A stretch of 64,000 nucleotides of DNA from Exobacillus caeni (GCF_005747095.1 NZ_SWLG01000003.1:203076-267075), one strand, 5' to 3'; numbered from the stretch's first letter, positions 20,125-29,859 are shown. The notes: generated by a model not told the origin, from the sequence alone. Made by a program: numbers and translations.

Positions 20125-21798
20125 ATGGCGAAGCCTTTTTCAGGATTACAACGAAATGTCATTGCTGATCAAATGATAGATGAAGAGCTAGACGTCCTTG
20201 TAATAGGCGGGGGGATAACAGGTGCCGGCATTCTGTTAGATGCTACGGTAAGAGGCATGAACGCGGGATTAATCGAAATGCAGGACTTTGCAGGCGGTAC
20301 ATCAAGCCGCTCTACAAAACTCGTGCACGGCGGCCTTCGATACTTAAAACAGTTTGAAATGAAGATAGTGGCGGAGGTAGGAAAAGAACGGGCGATTGTC
20401 TATGAGAATGCTCCTCATGTGACAACACCTGAATGGATGCTCCTTCCGATTTTTAAGGGAGGTACATTTGGAAAGCTTTCTACGAGTGCGGGATTAGCTC
20501 TGTATGACCGCCTGGCAGACGTGAAGCGGAAAGAACGAAGAAGAATGCTTAACCGGGCGGAAACGATAAGAAAGGAACCGCTTATCAGGCAAAGGGGATT
20601 AAAAGGAGGGGGCTATTATGTGGAGTACAAAACAGACGATGCCCGCCTCACGCTTGAAGTAATAAAAGAAGCAGTATACCGTGGCGGCAAAGCTGTGAAC
20701 TATATGATGGCGGAAGAGCTGCTCTACGAAGAAGGAAGAGTGAAAGGTGTCAGGGTGAAGGACTTATTGAGTGGTGAGCGAAAAAACATAAAGGCAAAGA
20801 AGATTGTAAATGCAGCAGGTCCCTGGGTCGATGAGGTACGTGAAATGGACCACTCCAAAAAGGGGATGCACCTATTCTTAACCAAAGGCGTTCACCTGGT
20901 ATTCGACCAGTCACGTTTTCCACTTCAGCAGGCTGTTTATTTTGATACCCCTTTTGAAGACAACCGAATGATGTTTGCCATTCCAAGAGACGGCAAAACG
21001 TATGTCGGAACAACAGATACACAGTATGCAAAAGATCCAATAGATCCGCGTATGACAGAAGAGGACCGGGATTATATTATCGATTCTACTAATTATATGT
21101 TTCCAGGGCTCAAGCTCAAACCTGAGTACGTAGAGTCCAGCTGGGCAGGTGTTCGGCCGCTTATTCATGAGGAAGGAAAAGACCCTTCTGAAATTTCCAG
21201 AAAAGACGAAGTGTTTATTTCCGACTCTGGCTTAATCACTATCGCTGGAGGGAAGCTGACCGGTTATCGTAAAATGGCTGAGCGTGTTGTAGATATTGCA
21301 GCAGAGCAGTTTAAAGAAGAGGGCTATCGAACCTTCCCGGGTACCGAGACAGAGCATATTACTCTTTCCGGCGGTGATGTCGGCGGGGGCAAAGGGTTTG
21401 AAACTTATCTAGAAAACAAGGTACAGCAGGGCATAAAAATCGGGTTTACTGCTGAAGAAGCGGGAAAACTGGCAGACCGCTATGGCTCAAACGTTTCTCG
21501 AATCTATGAAATCGCACAGACAATGGGTGAAGAGGCGAAGTTTCACAACCTGAGCCTTGAAGTGTTTGTCTCGCTCGTCTACGGCATCGAAGAAGAAATG
21601 GTCGCCACTCCGATCGATTATTTCAACCGCCGTACAAGCGCTCTTTACTTTGATATCGATTGGGTGCGTAAATGGAAAGAACCAGTCATTGCATATATGG
21701 CAAAACGCTTCAATTGGACAGACAAACAAAAGGATTTTCATCGGGATGTTCTCGAAAAAGAGCTGCACGATGCAGTCGTTCCGTTGAAAAAGAAATAA
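20125..21798 (+). CDS. glpD: Aerobic glycerol-3-phosphate dehydrogenase
   Basis: A FAD enzyme that oxidises glycerol 3-phosphate to dihydroxyacetone phosphate and feeds electrons to menaquinone at the membrane. 557 residues. The dinucleotide fold is clear (VIGGGITGAG at about 28-37, then GTSSRSTKLVHGGLRYL). The substrate region (VGTTDTQY, GVRPLI) and the C-terminal helical domain with SRKDEVF are as in the family. The start is ATG 20125, eight bases after AAGGAG; the longer frame from 20059 runs through the terminator tail and has no SD. With glpK it forms a glycerol unit between yvl and hprK, a location that differs from B. subtilis. Confidence 0.96.
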   Translation: MAKPFSGLQRNVIADQMIDEELDVLVIGGGITGAGILLDATVRGMNAGLIEMQDFAGGTSSRSTKLVHGGLRYLKQFEMKIVAEVGKERAIVYENAPHVTTPEWMLLPIFKGGTFGKLSTSAGLALYDRLADVKRKERRRMLNRAETIRKEPLIRQRGLKGGGYYVEYKTDDARLTLEVIKEAVYRGGKAVNYMMAEELLYEEGRVKGVRVKDLLSGERKNIKAKKIVNAAGPWVDEVREMDHSKKGMHLFLTKGVHLVFDQSRFPLQQAVYFDTPFEDNRMMFAIPRDGKTYVGTTDTQYAKDPIDPRMTEEDRDYIIDSTNYMFPGLKLKPEYVESSWAGVRPLIHEEGKDPSEISRKDEVFISDSGLITIAGGKLTGYRKMAERVVDIAAEQFKEEGYRTFPGTETEHITLSGGDVGGGKGFETYLENKVQQGIKIGFTAEEAGKLADRYGSNVSRIYEIAQTMGEEAKFHNLSLEVFVSLVYGIEEEMVATPIDYFNRRTSALYFDIDWVRKWKEPVIAYMAKRFNWTDKQKDFHRDVLEKELHDAVVPLKKK

Positions 21799-21810
21799 AA
21801 AGAAGGAAAA

Positions 21811-21843
21811 CCAGCATCCAATCAATAGGGTGCTGGCTTTTTT
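21811..21843 (+). terminator. Terminator of glpD
   Basis: A perfect 9-bp stem CCAGCATCC/GGGTGCTGG (one G-T end pair) is followed by CTTTTTT. Confidence 0.85.
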
Positions 21844-22071
21844 GAGCTAAAAATTAATGAGGATCTGAATCTCAGGACTCTATCAAATACAATCTTATTA
21901 GAGCCACAGATAAAGTAAGTTAAAGGTTAACTGCCACTGATTGTAAAGAATCCATCCTAACCTGATACCCACCAACGAACTTTCTTCTCCTTTAAAAATT
22001 GAATAAGAATGTCCTGATTTTCCCAACATGATAAAATAGAGATTGTGAATTGGTTTTAATAGCTTGAAACG

Positions 22072-22080
22072 TGCTAGAAT
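22072..22080 (+). promoter_or_regulatory. Possible extended -10 promoter of hprK
   Basis: TGCTAGAAT forms an extended -10 (TGn plus TAGAAT) 42 bases before the hprK start. No good -35 is present. The rest of the 240 bases between the glpD terminator and hprK holds nothing I can identify. Confidence 0.35.
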
Positions 22081-22122
22081 AAGAAAAGATTATTACTGAT
22101 GCTCACTATCCGGGAGGTAATC

Positions 22123-23067
22123 ATGGTAAAAGTACGAATGAAGGACTTGATTGATAAATTCAACCTTGAACTGATCAGTGGAGAGGAAGGTATTCACCGA
22201 CCGATTCAAACGAGTGATATTTCGCGTCCGGGCCTTGAAATGGCTGGATTCTTCACTTATTATCCGGCAGAAAGGCTTCAGCTGCTTGGTAAAACAGAGT
22301 TATCTTTTTTTTATGGATTAGAAGATCCGCTTAAGCGGAAGGAGCGCATGGATCGTCTGTGTACAGATGAAACGCCTGGAATAATTATTTCTCGTAGTAT
22401 GGATGTGCCAGAGGAATTAATAGAGGCGTCAGAACGGACAGAAGTTCCGATTCTCCGTTCCAATGTAACGACTACCCGATTAAGCAGCCGGTTGACAAAC
22501 TTTTTAGAGGGACAGCTTGCACCTTCAACCGCGATACATGGCGTTCTTGTCGACATCTATGGTGTGGGTGTCTTGATAACAGGACAGAGTGGTGTTGGTA
22601 AAAGTGAAACTGCGCTGGAATTAGTAAAGAGAGGCCATCGCCTTGTAGCCGATGATTCTGTTGAAATCAAGCAGGAATCAGAAAACACACTGATTGGAAA
22701 TGCACCTGAACTTATTCAGCATTTATTAGAGATCCGCGGGCTTGGCATTATCAATGTGATGACGCTTTTCGGTGCAGGCGCGATTCGCAATTATAAAAAA
22801 ATATCGCTTGTGATCACGCTTGAACTCTGGGACCAGAAGAAGGTTTATGACCGGCTTGGCCTGGAAGAAGATATGATGCAGATAATCGATACGAAAATTC
22901 CAAGGATGACGATTCCGGTTCGTCCTGGTAGAAACCTTGCCGTTATTATCGAAGTCGCTGCAATGAACTTCCGATTAAAGAATATGGGCATGAATGCAGC
23001 CAGGCAGTTTTCAGAGCGTTTGACAAGAGAAATCCAGACAGGTGACTACGAGGATACTGAATATTAA
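22123..23067 (+). CDS. hprK: HPr kinase/phosphorylase
   Basis: The sensor enzyme of catabolite repression: it phosphorylates Ser46 of HPr and Crh when ATP and fructose-1,6-bisphosphate are high, and reverses this when phosphate is high. 314 residues; P-loop GQSGVGKS at about 153-160, followed by VADDSVEI, and the family signature [19 protein letters not shown]. The start is ATG 22123, six bases after GGGAGG; an in-frame ATG at 22099 lies upstream of that SD. Its substrate Crh is encoded at 60016. First gene of the conserved hprK-lgt-yvoD-ppaX-yvoF run. Confidence 0.97.
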   Translation: MVKVRMKDLIDKFNLELISGEEGIHRPIQTSDISRPGLEMAGFFTYYPAERLQLLGKTELSFFYGLEDPLKRKERMDRLCTDETPGIIISRSMDVPEELIEASERTEVPILRSNVTTTRLSSRLTNFLEGQLAPSTAIHGVLVDIYGVGVLITGQSGVGKSETALELVKRGHRLVADDSVEIKQESENTLIGNAPELIQHLLEIRGLGIINVMTLFGAGAIRNYKKISLVITLELWDQKKVYDRLGLEEDMMQIIDTKIPRMTIPVRPGRNLAVIIEVAAMNFRLKNMGMNAARQFSERLTREIQTGDYEDTEY

Positions 23068-23090
23068 GGGGAAGAAAGAGAGGAAGAACA

Positions 23091-23900
23091 ATGTTAGCAA
23101 ACATCCAGCCTTTGGATCGTACAGCATTTGAGCTAGGGCCTATTTCTGTTTACTGGTATGGAATCATCATTGCTTTTGGGGCAGTGTTAGGATTGGTTTT
23201 GGCGATTCGGGAAAGCAAGCGGCAGGGACTTGAAAAAGATACTTTTGTAGATCTGATTCTATGGGCGGTTCCGATTGCGATTCTTTCTGCAAGAATATAT
23301 TATGTTATTTTCGAATGGGACTATTACCAGGACCATCCAGGCCAAATTATCGCAATCTGGGAAGGCGGAATCGCCATTCATGGTGCTTTGATCGGTTCTG
23401 TTATTACGGCGATTGTATTTACGAAGAACAGGGGGCTTTCTTTCTGGAAGCTTGCGGATATTGCTGCGCCGAGCATTATTTTAGGCCAGGCGATCGGCCG
23501 CTGGGGAAACTTTATGAACCAGGAAGCGCACGGCGGACCGGTCTCAAGGGCGTTTCTAGAAAACCTTCATCTACCGGACTTTATTATTAATCAGATGTAT
23601 ATCGATGGAACGTATTATCATCCTACGTTTTTATATGAATCGTTATGGAATATCGTTGGATTTGTTATTCTATTTTTATTGCAGAGGGCAAACTTAAAAA
23701 GAGGCGAAGTTTTCCTCAGCTATGTGATCTGGTATTCGATCGGCAGGTATTTTATTGAGGGATTAAGAACAGACAGCTTGATGCTGACTGAAACGCTACG
23801 CATCGCACAGGTTATTTCGATTGCGCTGATTCTCGTCAGCGTTGCACTGATTATTTACAGAAGGATGAAACCAGATACAAAAAGGTATTATGAAGCTTGA
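23091..23900 (+). CDS. lgt: Prolipoprotein diacylglyceryl transferase
   Basis: Transfers diacylglycerol from phosphatidylglycerol to the lipobox Cys of prelipoproteins. 269 residues with about seven membrane segments. The conserved core is present: [12 protein letters not shown] (catalytic His/Arg region) and the signature [17 protein letters not shown], with YHPTFLYES near the end. It starts 23 bases after hprK with GAGAGGAAG. Substrates encoded here include CccB, TctC and the peptide-binding protein at 33770. Confidence 0.97.
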   Translation: MLANIQPLDRTAFELGPISVYWYGIIIAFGAVLGLVLAIRESKRQGLEKDTFVDLILWAVPIAILSARIYYVIFEWDYYQDHPGQIIAIWEGGIAIHGALIGSVITAIVFTKNRGLSFWKLADIAAPSIILGQAIGRWGNFMNQEAHGGPVSRAFLENLHLPDFIINQMYIDGTYYHPTFLYESLWNIVGFVILFLLQRANLKRGEVFLSYVIWYSIGRYFIEGLRTDSLMLTETLRIAQVISIALILVSVALIIYRRMKPDTKRYYEA

Positions 23901-23924
23901 TATCTCTTCGGGAGGGAGAGACAT

Positions 23925-24872
23925 ATGAATACATTGAAAAAAGGCACGCTTGCCGGCCTTCAAACAACATGGATACTCGGAAAGATTATCTTTCCGATCA
24001 CGCTTATCGTCACCATTTTACGATATACTCCGATTCTGGATTGGATCATTACGATCATGACTCCTTTAATGAAGTGGCTCGGCCTGTCAGGGGAAGCGGC
24101 AATTCCGCTCGTTATCGGGAATTTCTTGAATTTATATGCAGCGATCGGTGCCATTCTAACGCTTGACCTAACGGTGAAAGAGGTCTTTATTCTTGCAGTT
24201 ATGCTTTCGTTTTCTCATAACCTTTTAATCGAATCAAGTGTTGCAGCAAGAGTTGGCGTAAAGCTCTGGATCATGATCGCAGTACGTGTGGGCTTAGCGA
24301 TTATATCCGGATTTATCATTAACCTGGTCTGGCATGGTGGCGGGGAACTCGCCCAAATGGGGCTGATTTCCAACTCTCAGGAAGCTGTAGACAGTTGGGG
24401 AGCTATCCTGCTTGAAGGAATTGAAAAGGGATCACTCGGTATTTTGCAGCTTGCACTCATTGTTATCCCGCTCATGATTTTTATCCAGGTGTTAAAGGAT
24501 TTAAAGTGGCTCGATACATTTTCTCGGTGGGTCGCGCCTTTCACAAGAATGCTAGGAATGAAGGGAAACACGTCGACGACACTTGCTGCAGGACTCTTAT
24601 TTGGCCTTGCGTATGGAGCGGGCGTAATGATTCAAGCTGCGAAAGAAGATGGTGTTGGCAAGAAAGATCTGCATCTTGCCTTTATTTTTCTTGTAGCCTG
24701 CCATGCGGTAGTGGAGGATACCTTAATCTTTGCTCCGCTTGGAATACCGATTATCTGGCTGCTGGTCATCCGGCTTGTTACAGCTATTCTTTTGACGATG
24801 GCTGTCGCCTTTATATGGAACCGGAAAGAATTGAGCAACGCACACAGAAAGGAAGCAACATATGAAAATTAA
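23925..24872 (+). CDS. yvoD: YvoD-like nucleoside-recognition (Gate) domain membrane protein
   Basis: 315 residues with about eight membrane segments and two repeats of the Gate/nucleoside-recognition fold (PFTRMLGMKG, GLAYGAGVMIQ, the half-repeat IPLVIGNFLNLYAAIGAI). Related domains occur in spore maturation proteins and in FeoB-like transporters, but the substrate is unknown. The SD GGGAGG lies upstream of ATG 23925. The 3' end overlaps ppaX by 11 bases. Assignment to YvoD rests on synteny between lgt and ppaX. Confidence 0.82.
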   Translation: MNTLKKGTLAGLQTTWILGKIIFPITLIVTILRYTPILDWIITIMTPLMKWLGLSGEAAIPLVIGNFLNLYAAIGAILTLDLTVKEVFILAVMLSFSHNLLIESSVAARVGVKLWIMIAVRVGLAIISGFIINLVWHGGGELAQMGLISNSQEAVDSWGAILLEGIEKGSLGILQLALIVIPLMIFIQVLKDLKWLDTFSRWVAPFTRMLGMKGNTSTTLAAGLLFGLAYGAGVMIQAAKEDGVGKKDLHLAFIFLVACHAVVEDTLIFAPLGIPIIWLLVIRLVTAILLTMAVAFIWNRKELSNAHRKEATYEN

Positions 24873-25503
24873 CACACTCCTGTTTGACTTAGACGGAACA
24901 CTTATTAACACCAATGATTTGATCATCGCATCATTTACACATACGCTTGGACAATACTATCCAGAGAAATATTCCAGGGAAGATATTATCGGCTTTATCG
25001 GAGAGCCGCTTGTTGAAAGCTTTGCGAGTGTGGATGAAGAGCGCGCGGAAGAAATGGTTGAAGTTTACCGCAAACATAACGTTGAAAATCACGACCTGCT
25101 CGTCACTGAGTATGAAGGTGTGTTCGAAACGATAAAAACGCTCCAAGAAAATGGATTTAAACTTGCCATTGTAACTTCTAAAATGCGTAACACGGTAGAG
25201 ATGGGGTTAAAGCTGACGAACCTTGACCAATTCTTCGATGTTGTTGTGACAGTTGACGACGTAGAAAATCCAAAGCCTAATCCCGAGCAGCTTAACAAGG
25301 CGATGGAGCAGCTTGGTTCCAGCCCGGAACAGGCGATGATGGTCGGAGACAGCCAGTTTGATATCCAGGCGGGAAAAAATGCTGGCGTTAAAACAGCTGC
25401 TGTCAGCTGGTCGATCAAGGGAAGAGACTTTATTGAAAAACAAAATCCTGATTACCTCTTAGAGAATATGGCTGATTTACTGGATATTTTGGGAGTGAAG
25501 TAG
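24862..25503 (+). CDS. ppaX: Pyrophosphatase PpaX (HAD family)
   Basis: Hydrolyses the pyrophosphate produced when HprK dephosphorylates P-Ser-HPr, which explains its place in the hprK operon. 213 residues with HAD motif I DLDGTLINT (nucleophile and acid Asp at about 9 and 11), motif II IVTSK, the conserved Lys in KPNPEQL, and the acidic motif VGDSQFDIQAG. The start ATG 24862 overlaps yvoD, with AAAGGAAG inside yvoD. The four-base gap to yvoF again indicates one transcript. Confidence 0.94.
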   Translation: MKINTLLFDLDGTLINTNDLIIASFTHTLGQYYPEKYSREDIIGFIGEPLVESFASVDEERAEEMVEVYRKHNVENHDLLVTEYEGVFETIKTLQENGFKLAIVTSKMRNTVEMGLKLTNLDQFFDVVVTVDDVENPKPNPEQLNKAMEQLGSSPEQAMMVGDSQFDIQAGKNAGVKTAAVSWSIKGRDFIEKQNPDYLLENMADLLDILGVK

Positions 25504-25506
25504 CGG

Positions 25507-26022
25507 ATGAGAAACACGGAGCGATACCCGGTAAAAGGAAGCAACGCTCTCTGGCAAATTTACAAGACCGTCCCCTTCTGGAAAGTGGTTAAGAATTTTA
25601 TCGTTATTCAGATCGCACGCTATACTCCATATTTAAAAATGAAAAACTGGCTGTACCGGACTTTCCTCGGCATGGAGGTAGGAGAGCAGACGGCGTTTGC
25701 CCTGATGGTGATGATGGATATTATGTTCCCGGAACGGATCAAAGTTGGACGCAATTCCATCGTCGGTTATAATACAACGATTTTAGCGCATGAATACCTG
25801 ATCGACGAATATCGGCTTGGGGATGTTGTGATCGGCGATGGAGTGATGGTCGGTGCGAACAGCACGATTCTTCCTGGTGTTACGATTGGGGACGGGGCTA
25901 TCGTTTCGGCTGGAACACTTGTCCATAAAGATGTGCCTGCCGGGGCATTTGTCGGAGGCAATCCGATGCAGGTTATTTATACAAAAGAAGAACGAGAGAA
26001 GACAGAAGGAGCCGAACTCTAG
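25507..26022 (+). CDS. yvoF: YvoF, hexapeptide-repeat acyltransferase
   Basis: 171 residues of the left-handed beta-helix acyltransferase superfamily. Hexapeptide turns are easy to follow in the second half: IKVGRNSIVGYNTTI, DVVIGDGVMVGANSTI, VTIGDGAIVSAGTLV, GAFVGGNPMQVI. The likely catalytic His is in ILAHEYL. The N-terminal 60 residues are helical and basic. The acyl donor and acceptor are unknown; acetyl-CoA is typical. The stop codon lies inside the following terminator stem. In B. subtilis hisZ comes next; here about 20 kb of other genes intervene. Confidence 0.85.
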   Translation: MRNTERYPVKGSNALWQIYKTVPFWKVVKNFIVIQIARYTPYLKMKNWLYRTFLGMEVGEQTAFALMVMMDIMFPERIKVGRNSIVGYNTTILAHEYLIDEYRLGDVVIGDGVMVGANSTILPGVTIGDGAIVSAGTLVHKDVPAGAFVGGNPMQVIYTKEEREKTEGAEL

Positions 26023-26036
26023 GAGAGTTCGGCTTT
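26010..26036 (+). terminator. Terminator overlapping the yvoF stop
   Basis: A perfect 10-bp stem AGCCGAACTC/GAGTTCGGCT with loop TAGG includes the stop codon. The T-run is short (TTT), so it may also serve the convergent amidohydrolase gene. Confidence 0.65.
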
Positions 26037-26053
26037 ATGTATGTCAAGGCGGT

Positions 26054-27208
26054 TTAACATGTTCCATTCTTATTGTATACTATCTGCCCGTTGATTATCG
26101 TCGTTTCAACAGTGTTCCTTAAATCGAAAGGATCACCGCTCCAGATCACGATATCGGCATCTTTTCCTTCTTCGATTGAACCAACTCGATCTTCCACTCC
26201 AAGGTGTTGTGCAGCTGTAAGGGTAACTGATTTCCAGGCTTCTTTTTCATCCAGTCCATGCTTGACTGCCATTGCAGCACTTGAAAGCAGGTTTTCGATT
26301 CCGATAACCGGGTGATCTGTTGTAATCGATATTGGAACACCTGCTTCAGCAAGTATTCTTGGAGTATTCCATCCTTTATCGGACAGCTCAACTTTGGCTC
26401 TAGTAGACATTGTCGGTCCTACTGAAGCATGGAAGCCCTTTTCTGCAATATACTCGGGAATTCGATGTCCTTCGGTACAATGCTCGATCGTTATGTCAAT
26501 GTCGAATTCTTCGGCAAGCCTGAGCAATGTGACGATATCATCAGCTCGGTGTGCATGGGCACGGATTGGGATCTCTTTTCGGAGCACTTTACACAAGTTT
26601 TCAAGTCCAAGCTCATCTTCAACCGTAATTCCCCGCTGTTTTTTATCCAAATATTGCTGTGCTTTTCGCATTTCTTTTCTGAATAATGCAGCAACTCCCA
26701 TCCTGGTAATCGGGGCTCTTCCTTTAGTACCATGGATTCGTTTTGGGTTTTCACCGAATGCTGCCTTCATGCCGGATGGCTGGCGAATGACCATCCGATC
26801 GACGATATTTCCGAAAGTCTTTAATGTTACCATTTCACCACCGATGACATTCGCACTCCCAGGCAATACCTGTACGGTTGTAACACCTGCTCTTCTAGCA
26901 TCCTCGAATCCTTTTTCTTCAGGATTAATTCCATCTAACGCTCTTACTTCCGGAGTAATCGGATCACTCGTTTCATTAAAGTCGTGTCCTTCATTGCCAA
27001 TCCCTTCTTCATGCACACCTAAGTGGGTATGTACGTCGATCAAGCCAGGGCTGACAAACTTTCCGAAGGCATCGATCACTTCTAAATCTTCTCTCTCTAC
27101 TGAAAAATGTCCAACCTTTTTTATTTTTCCTTCATCGATTAAAACTTTCCCTTCCTGAATCATTTTTCCTGTTCCTACAACGATGGTTGCGTTTTCAATA
27201 AGTAACAA
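26054..27208 (-). CDS. Metal-dependent amidohydrolase (prolidase/imidazolonepropionase-like)
   Basis: 384 residues of the amidohydrolase superfamily. Metal ligands are at their usual places: HTH in GLIDVHTHLG (about 59-61), His of RAHAHR, His of IEHCTEG and Asp of TTDHPV. The N-terminal beta segment and the C-terminal GKDADIVIW return strand complete the fold. Substrates in this group range from imidazolonepropionate to Xaa-Pro dipeptides; divergence from a peptide-scavenging operon suggests a dipeptidase or cyclic-imide role, which is inference. The start is TTG 27208, seven bases after AAAGGAGT. It shares a 200-base AT-rich divergent promoter region with the Lrp-type gene. Confidence 0.82.
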   Translation of the reverse strand: MLLIENATIVVGTGKMIQEGKVLIDEGKIKKVGHFSVEREDLEVIDAFGKFVSPGLIDVHTHLGVHEEGIGNEGHDFNETSDPITPEVRALDGINPEEKGFEDARRAGVTTVQVLPGSANVIGGEMVTLKTFGNIVDRMVIRQPSGMKAAFGENPKRIHGTKGRAPITRMGVAALFRKEMRKAQQYLDKKQRGITVEDELGLENLCKVLRKEIPIRAHAHRADDIVTLLRLAEEFDIDITIEHCTEGHRIPEYIAEKGFHASVGPTMSTRAKVELSDKGWNTPRILAEAGVPISITTDHPVIGIENLLSSAAMAVKHGLDEKEAWKSVTLTAAQHLGVEDRVGSIEEGKDADIVIWSGDPFDLRNTVETTIINGQIVYNKNGTC

Positions 27209-27408
27209 TTTTCTGACTCCTTTCGATGTTTTCTGATTTTTTTAACAAAAAACCCTTGAAAAAAAATAACTGAATATTTATAATGTTAACAATTACTTTT
27301 TTCAATAGTAAAACATAAAAATAATAATGTAAATAGGATATAATATCAAAAAATAGGTCTATATAAGGTATTTAATTTTTATATAGGTACTGAAAGGAGT
27401 AATTTTAT

Positions 27409-27870
27409 TTGTCTATAACAGTGTCAAAAGAAGTAATTGATGAACTGGATAAGAAGATCATAAAGTTTTTATCCAAAAATGGGCGAATGTCCTTTGCAGA
27501 AATCGCTTCACATTTAGAGGTGACTGAAAAAACGGTTCGAACACGCTATAACAATATGATTGAAAACAATATTATTGAGGTTGTAGGAGTTGTAAACCCA
27601 ATTACCCTCGGAATAAAAGTAGGGGCAATTATTCAATTAAAAGTTGTACCGCAAGAAATCGAACAAATAGTAGAGCAGTTACAGCAAGTACCAGTTGTTC
27701 GATATATTACGACAACCTCTGGTGATTACCAGTTGTTAGCTCAAGTGAATGTGAGGGATTATGATGAATTGAATGAAACAGTCAAAACAATCCATCGAAT
27801 TCCTCATATTACGTCTACCAATGTTCTTATTCAAATGGATGTTTTTAAAAACACGTTTCAGTATTTATAA
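27409..27870 (+). CDS. Lrp/AsnC-family transcription regulator
   Basis: 153 residues: an N-terminal winged-helix domain (recognition region FAEIASHLEVTEKTVRTRYNNM, about 29-50) and a C-terminal RAM ligand-binding domain (about 68-150, with TTTSGDYQLLAQV). Such proteins form octameric discs and sense amino acids. It stands at the head of the peptidase/dpp genes and divergent from the amidohydrolase, so local control by an amino acid or peptide is likely. The start is TTG 27409 about nine bases after AAAGGAG; GTG 27421 is an alternative. The 200 bases upstream are AT-rich, with repeated TATATAGGT-like words that could be binding sites. Confidence 0.87.
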   Translation: MSITVSKEVIDELDKKIIKFLSKNGRMSFAEIASHLEVTEKTVRTRYNNMIENNIIEVVGVVNPITLGIKVGAIIQLKVVPQEIEQIVEQLQQVPVVRYITTTSGDYQLLAQVNVRDYDELNETVKTIHRIPHITSTNVLIQMDVFKNTFQYL

Positions 27871-27891
27871 AAAAGCTTTCGGGCTTTTTTA
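27867..27891 (+). terminator. Attenuator-like terminator after the Lrp-type gene
   Basis: An 8-10 bp stem, AAAAAAGC/GCTTTTTT with TA ends and loop TTTCGG, overlaps the stop codon and ends in six T. It would separate regulator expression from the structural genes, unless read-through occurs. Confidence 0.7.
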
Positions 27892-27933
27892 TACGCAGTA
27901 TTATCTGAAGATTCCGACAAGAGGAGGGAACCG

Positions 27934-28995
27934 ATGTTTAAGACGATTAAAGAATTAACACAATTGGCAGGTCCATCTGGTTATGAACAACCAGTTACGT
28001 CTTACATAAAAAAAAGAGCAGATTCAGTTGCTGATGAAATTACAGTAGATGCGATCGGAAATGTTGTTGCATCTCTTAAAGGCAATCGACCGGGTCCAAA
28101 GCTTCTGTTAACGGCTCACATGGATGAAGTCGGTTTTATTGTAAAAAAAGTTGAGTCTAATGGGTTGCTGCGATTCGAAAAGCTTGGCGGACATGATGAT
28201 CGAATATTGCTGGCGCAGAAAGTGACGGTTCGAAGTAAAAGTGGCGAACGACTTGGTGTGATTGGAACAATTTCGGCACATTATAAAAAGTTTGATACTG
28301 CTGACAAAATAAGAGATTATCGCCAGCTTTATATTGATGTTGGAGCGGGCAGTCCAGAAGAAGTGGCTGACCTGGGCATAGAAATCGGTGATCCTGTTAC
28401 ATGGGCTACTACAGTAGAGCATCTTGGCTCTGAACAGACCGGAAAAATCGTTGGAAAAGGTTTCGATGATCGAGCGGGTTGTGCTGTCTTGCTAAGACTG
28501 TTAGAAGAACTGCAGAGTAAGAATTTTGCAGGGGAAATCATTGCACTTTTTGCAGTTCAAGAGGAGGTAGGTCTTCGAGGGGCGAAGGTTGCGCTTGCTA
28601 ATCTGGAGTTTGATATTGCAGTTGCTTTAGATACCACTGCAGTTAGCGATACACCGGAAGACGTGATGGATAACAGCTTGAAAATCGGAGGCGGTGCAGG
28701 TATTAAGATTTTGGATGCAAGCTTGATCGCTCACCCGGCAATTAAGGACAAGCTGGTTGAGCTGGCAAAAAAAGAAGACATAGCTTATCAATTCGAAATT
28801 TTCACAGGCATTGGAACAGATGCAGGAGCTGTTACGCTCGCAAATAAAGGAGCGCCAACGGGGGTGTTGTCTATTCCATCAAGAAATGCACATTCACCAG
28901 TAGAAGTTATTGATTTAAACGATCTTGAAGCTGTTAAAAAGCTGCTTGTATCTTTTGTGAAAAGTTTTAATGAAGAAAGTGAATTTATATTTTAA
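27934..28995 (+). CDS. M42-family aminopeptidase (FrvX/glutamyl aminopeptidase-like)
   Basis: 353 residues of the dinuclear-metal M42 family, large self-compartmentalising cytoplasmic aminopeptidases (TET complexes). Ligands and catalytic residues are in place: AHMDEVG (His, catalytic Asp), GFDDRAG (bridging Asp), QEEVGLRGA (catalytic Glu and ligand), VALDTT (Asp) and RNAHSPVE (His). The start is ATG 27934 after GAGGAGGG. It opens the peptide operon; its likely role is removal of N-terminal residues from imported peptides. Specificity cannot be read from sequence. Confidence 0.9.
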   Translation: MFKTIKELTQLAGPSGYEQPVTSYIKKRADSVADEITVDAIGNVVASLKGNRPGPKLLLTAHMDEVGFIVKKVESNGLLRFEKLGGHDDRILLAQKVTVRSKSGERLGVIGTISAHYKKFDTADKIRDYRQLYIDVGAGSPEEVADLGIEIGDPVTWATTVEHLGSEQTGKIVGKGFDDRAGCAVLLRLLEELQSKNFAGEIIALFAVQEEVGLRGAKVALANLEFDIAVALDTTAVSDTPEDVMDNSLKIGGGAGIKILDASLIAHPAIKDKLVELAKKEDIAYQFEIFTGIGTDAGAVTLANKGAPTGVLSIPSRNAHSPVEVIDLNDLEAVKKLLVSFVKSFNEESEFIF

Positions 28996-29010
28996 GGGAG
29001 AGAACATTTT

Positions 29011-29859
29011 ATGAAAATCTTTATTTCAGCGGATATCGAAGGGATTTCAGGTGTTGCTACTAATGTTCAGCTTAAGAAAAATGATGAATATCAGCGTTTC
29101 CGTAAGCTGATGACGCAGGAAGTAAACGCGGTGATCGAAGGAGCCTTCAACGGTGGAGCTACAGAAGTAGTGGTAGCAGATGGCCATGGAAATATGTCAA
29201 ACATCTTTATCGAGGACTTAGATGAAAGAGCCCGTCTTGTTTCAGGAAATAACCGGGTGATGTGCCAGCTTCAGGGCCTGGATGAAACGTTCGATGCCAT
29301 TATGTTTGTTGGTCATCACGGAAGAGAAGCAGGCTCTGAAAGAACGACGATAAGCCACACACTTGCTGGTATTGCGGTTGGAGAAATGAAAATTAACGGA
29401 AAAGTAGTCGGAGAAACAGAAATGAATACGATCGTAGCCGGGGGGTTTGATGTTCCTGCAATTTTCATCTCTGGCGATGATGCTTATGTTGATGAAGTAA
29501 AAGAAACATTACCGGATGTAGAAGCGGCAGTTGTAAAATATGGTGTCGATCGCTTTGCAGCAGAATTGATTTCTCCAAAACAAGCACGAAAGGAAATTGT
29601 AGAAAAAGCAGAGGCAGCTGTAAGAAGAATTAAAGAGTTTACCCCTTATAAGGTAGATGGGCCGATCACTTTTGAAATCGAGTTTAAAGGCTCTCAGCAG
29701 GCGTTGATGACTACCACTATTCCATCTGTAGAGATGATCGGGCCAAAAACGATTCGTTTTACATGTGATGACGTTGTAACAGCTTATAAGCATATGTGGG
29801 GAGTCGTAATCATTGGAATGGCTGCAACCAACGGAGTTCTTGGTCACGCGAATGCTTAA
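29011..29859 (+). CDS. dppA: D-aminopeptidase DppA (M55)
   Basis: 282 residues of the M55 family, zinc D-aminopeptidases that form decamers and release D-Ala from peptides. Metal ligands match the B. subtilis enzyme in type and order: Asp8 and Glu10 in SADIEG, His in ADGHGNM (near 59), the GHHGR motif (near 103) and Glu in GETEMN (near 135). It is fifteen bases after the M42 gene and followed by the permease genes, as in the B. subtilis dppABCDE operon. It suggests use of D-amino-acid peptides such as cell-wall fragments. Confidence 0.94.
   Translation: MKIFISADIEGISGVATNVQLKKNDEYQRFRKLMTQEVNAVIEGAFNGGATEVVVADGHGNMSNIFIEDLDERARLVSGNNRVMCQLQGLDETFDAIMFVGHHGREAGSERTTISHTLAGIAVGEMKINGKVVGETEMNTIVAGGFDVPAIFISGDDAYVDEVKETLPDVEAAVVKYGVDRFAAELISPKQARKEIVEKAEAAVRRIKEFTPYKVDGPITFEIEFKGSQQALMTTTIPSVEMIGPKTIRFTCDDVVTAYKHMWGVVIIGMAATNGVLGHANA

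Noticed and set aside
26394..27158. Plus-strand open frame of 254 codons within the amidohydrolase region
   Set aside because: It is antisense to a protein with intact metal ligands, Ser-rich, and lacks an SD.
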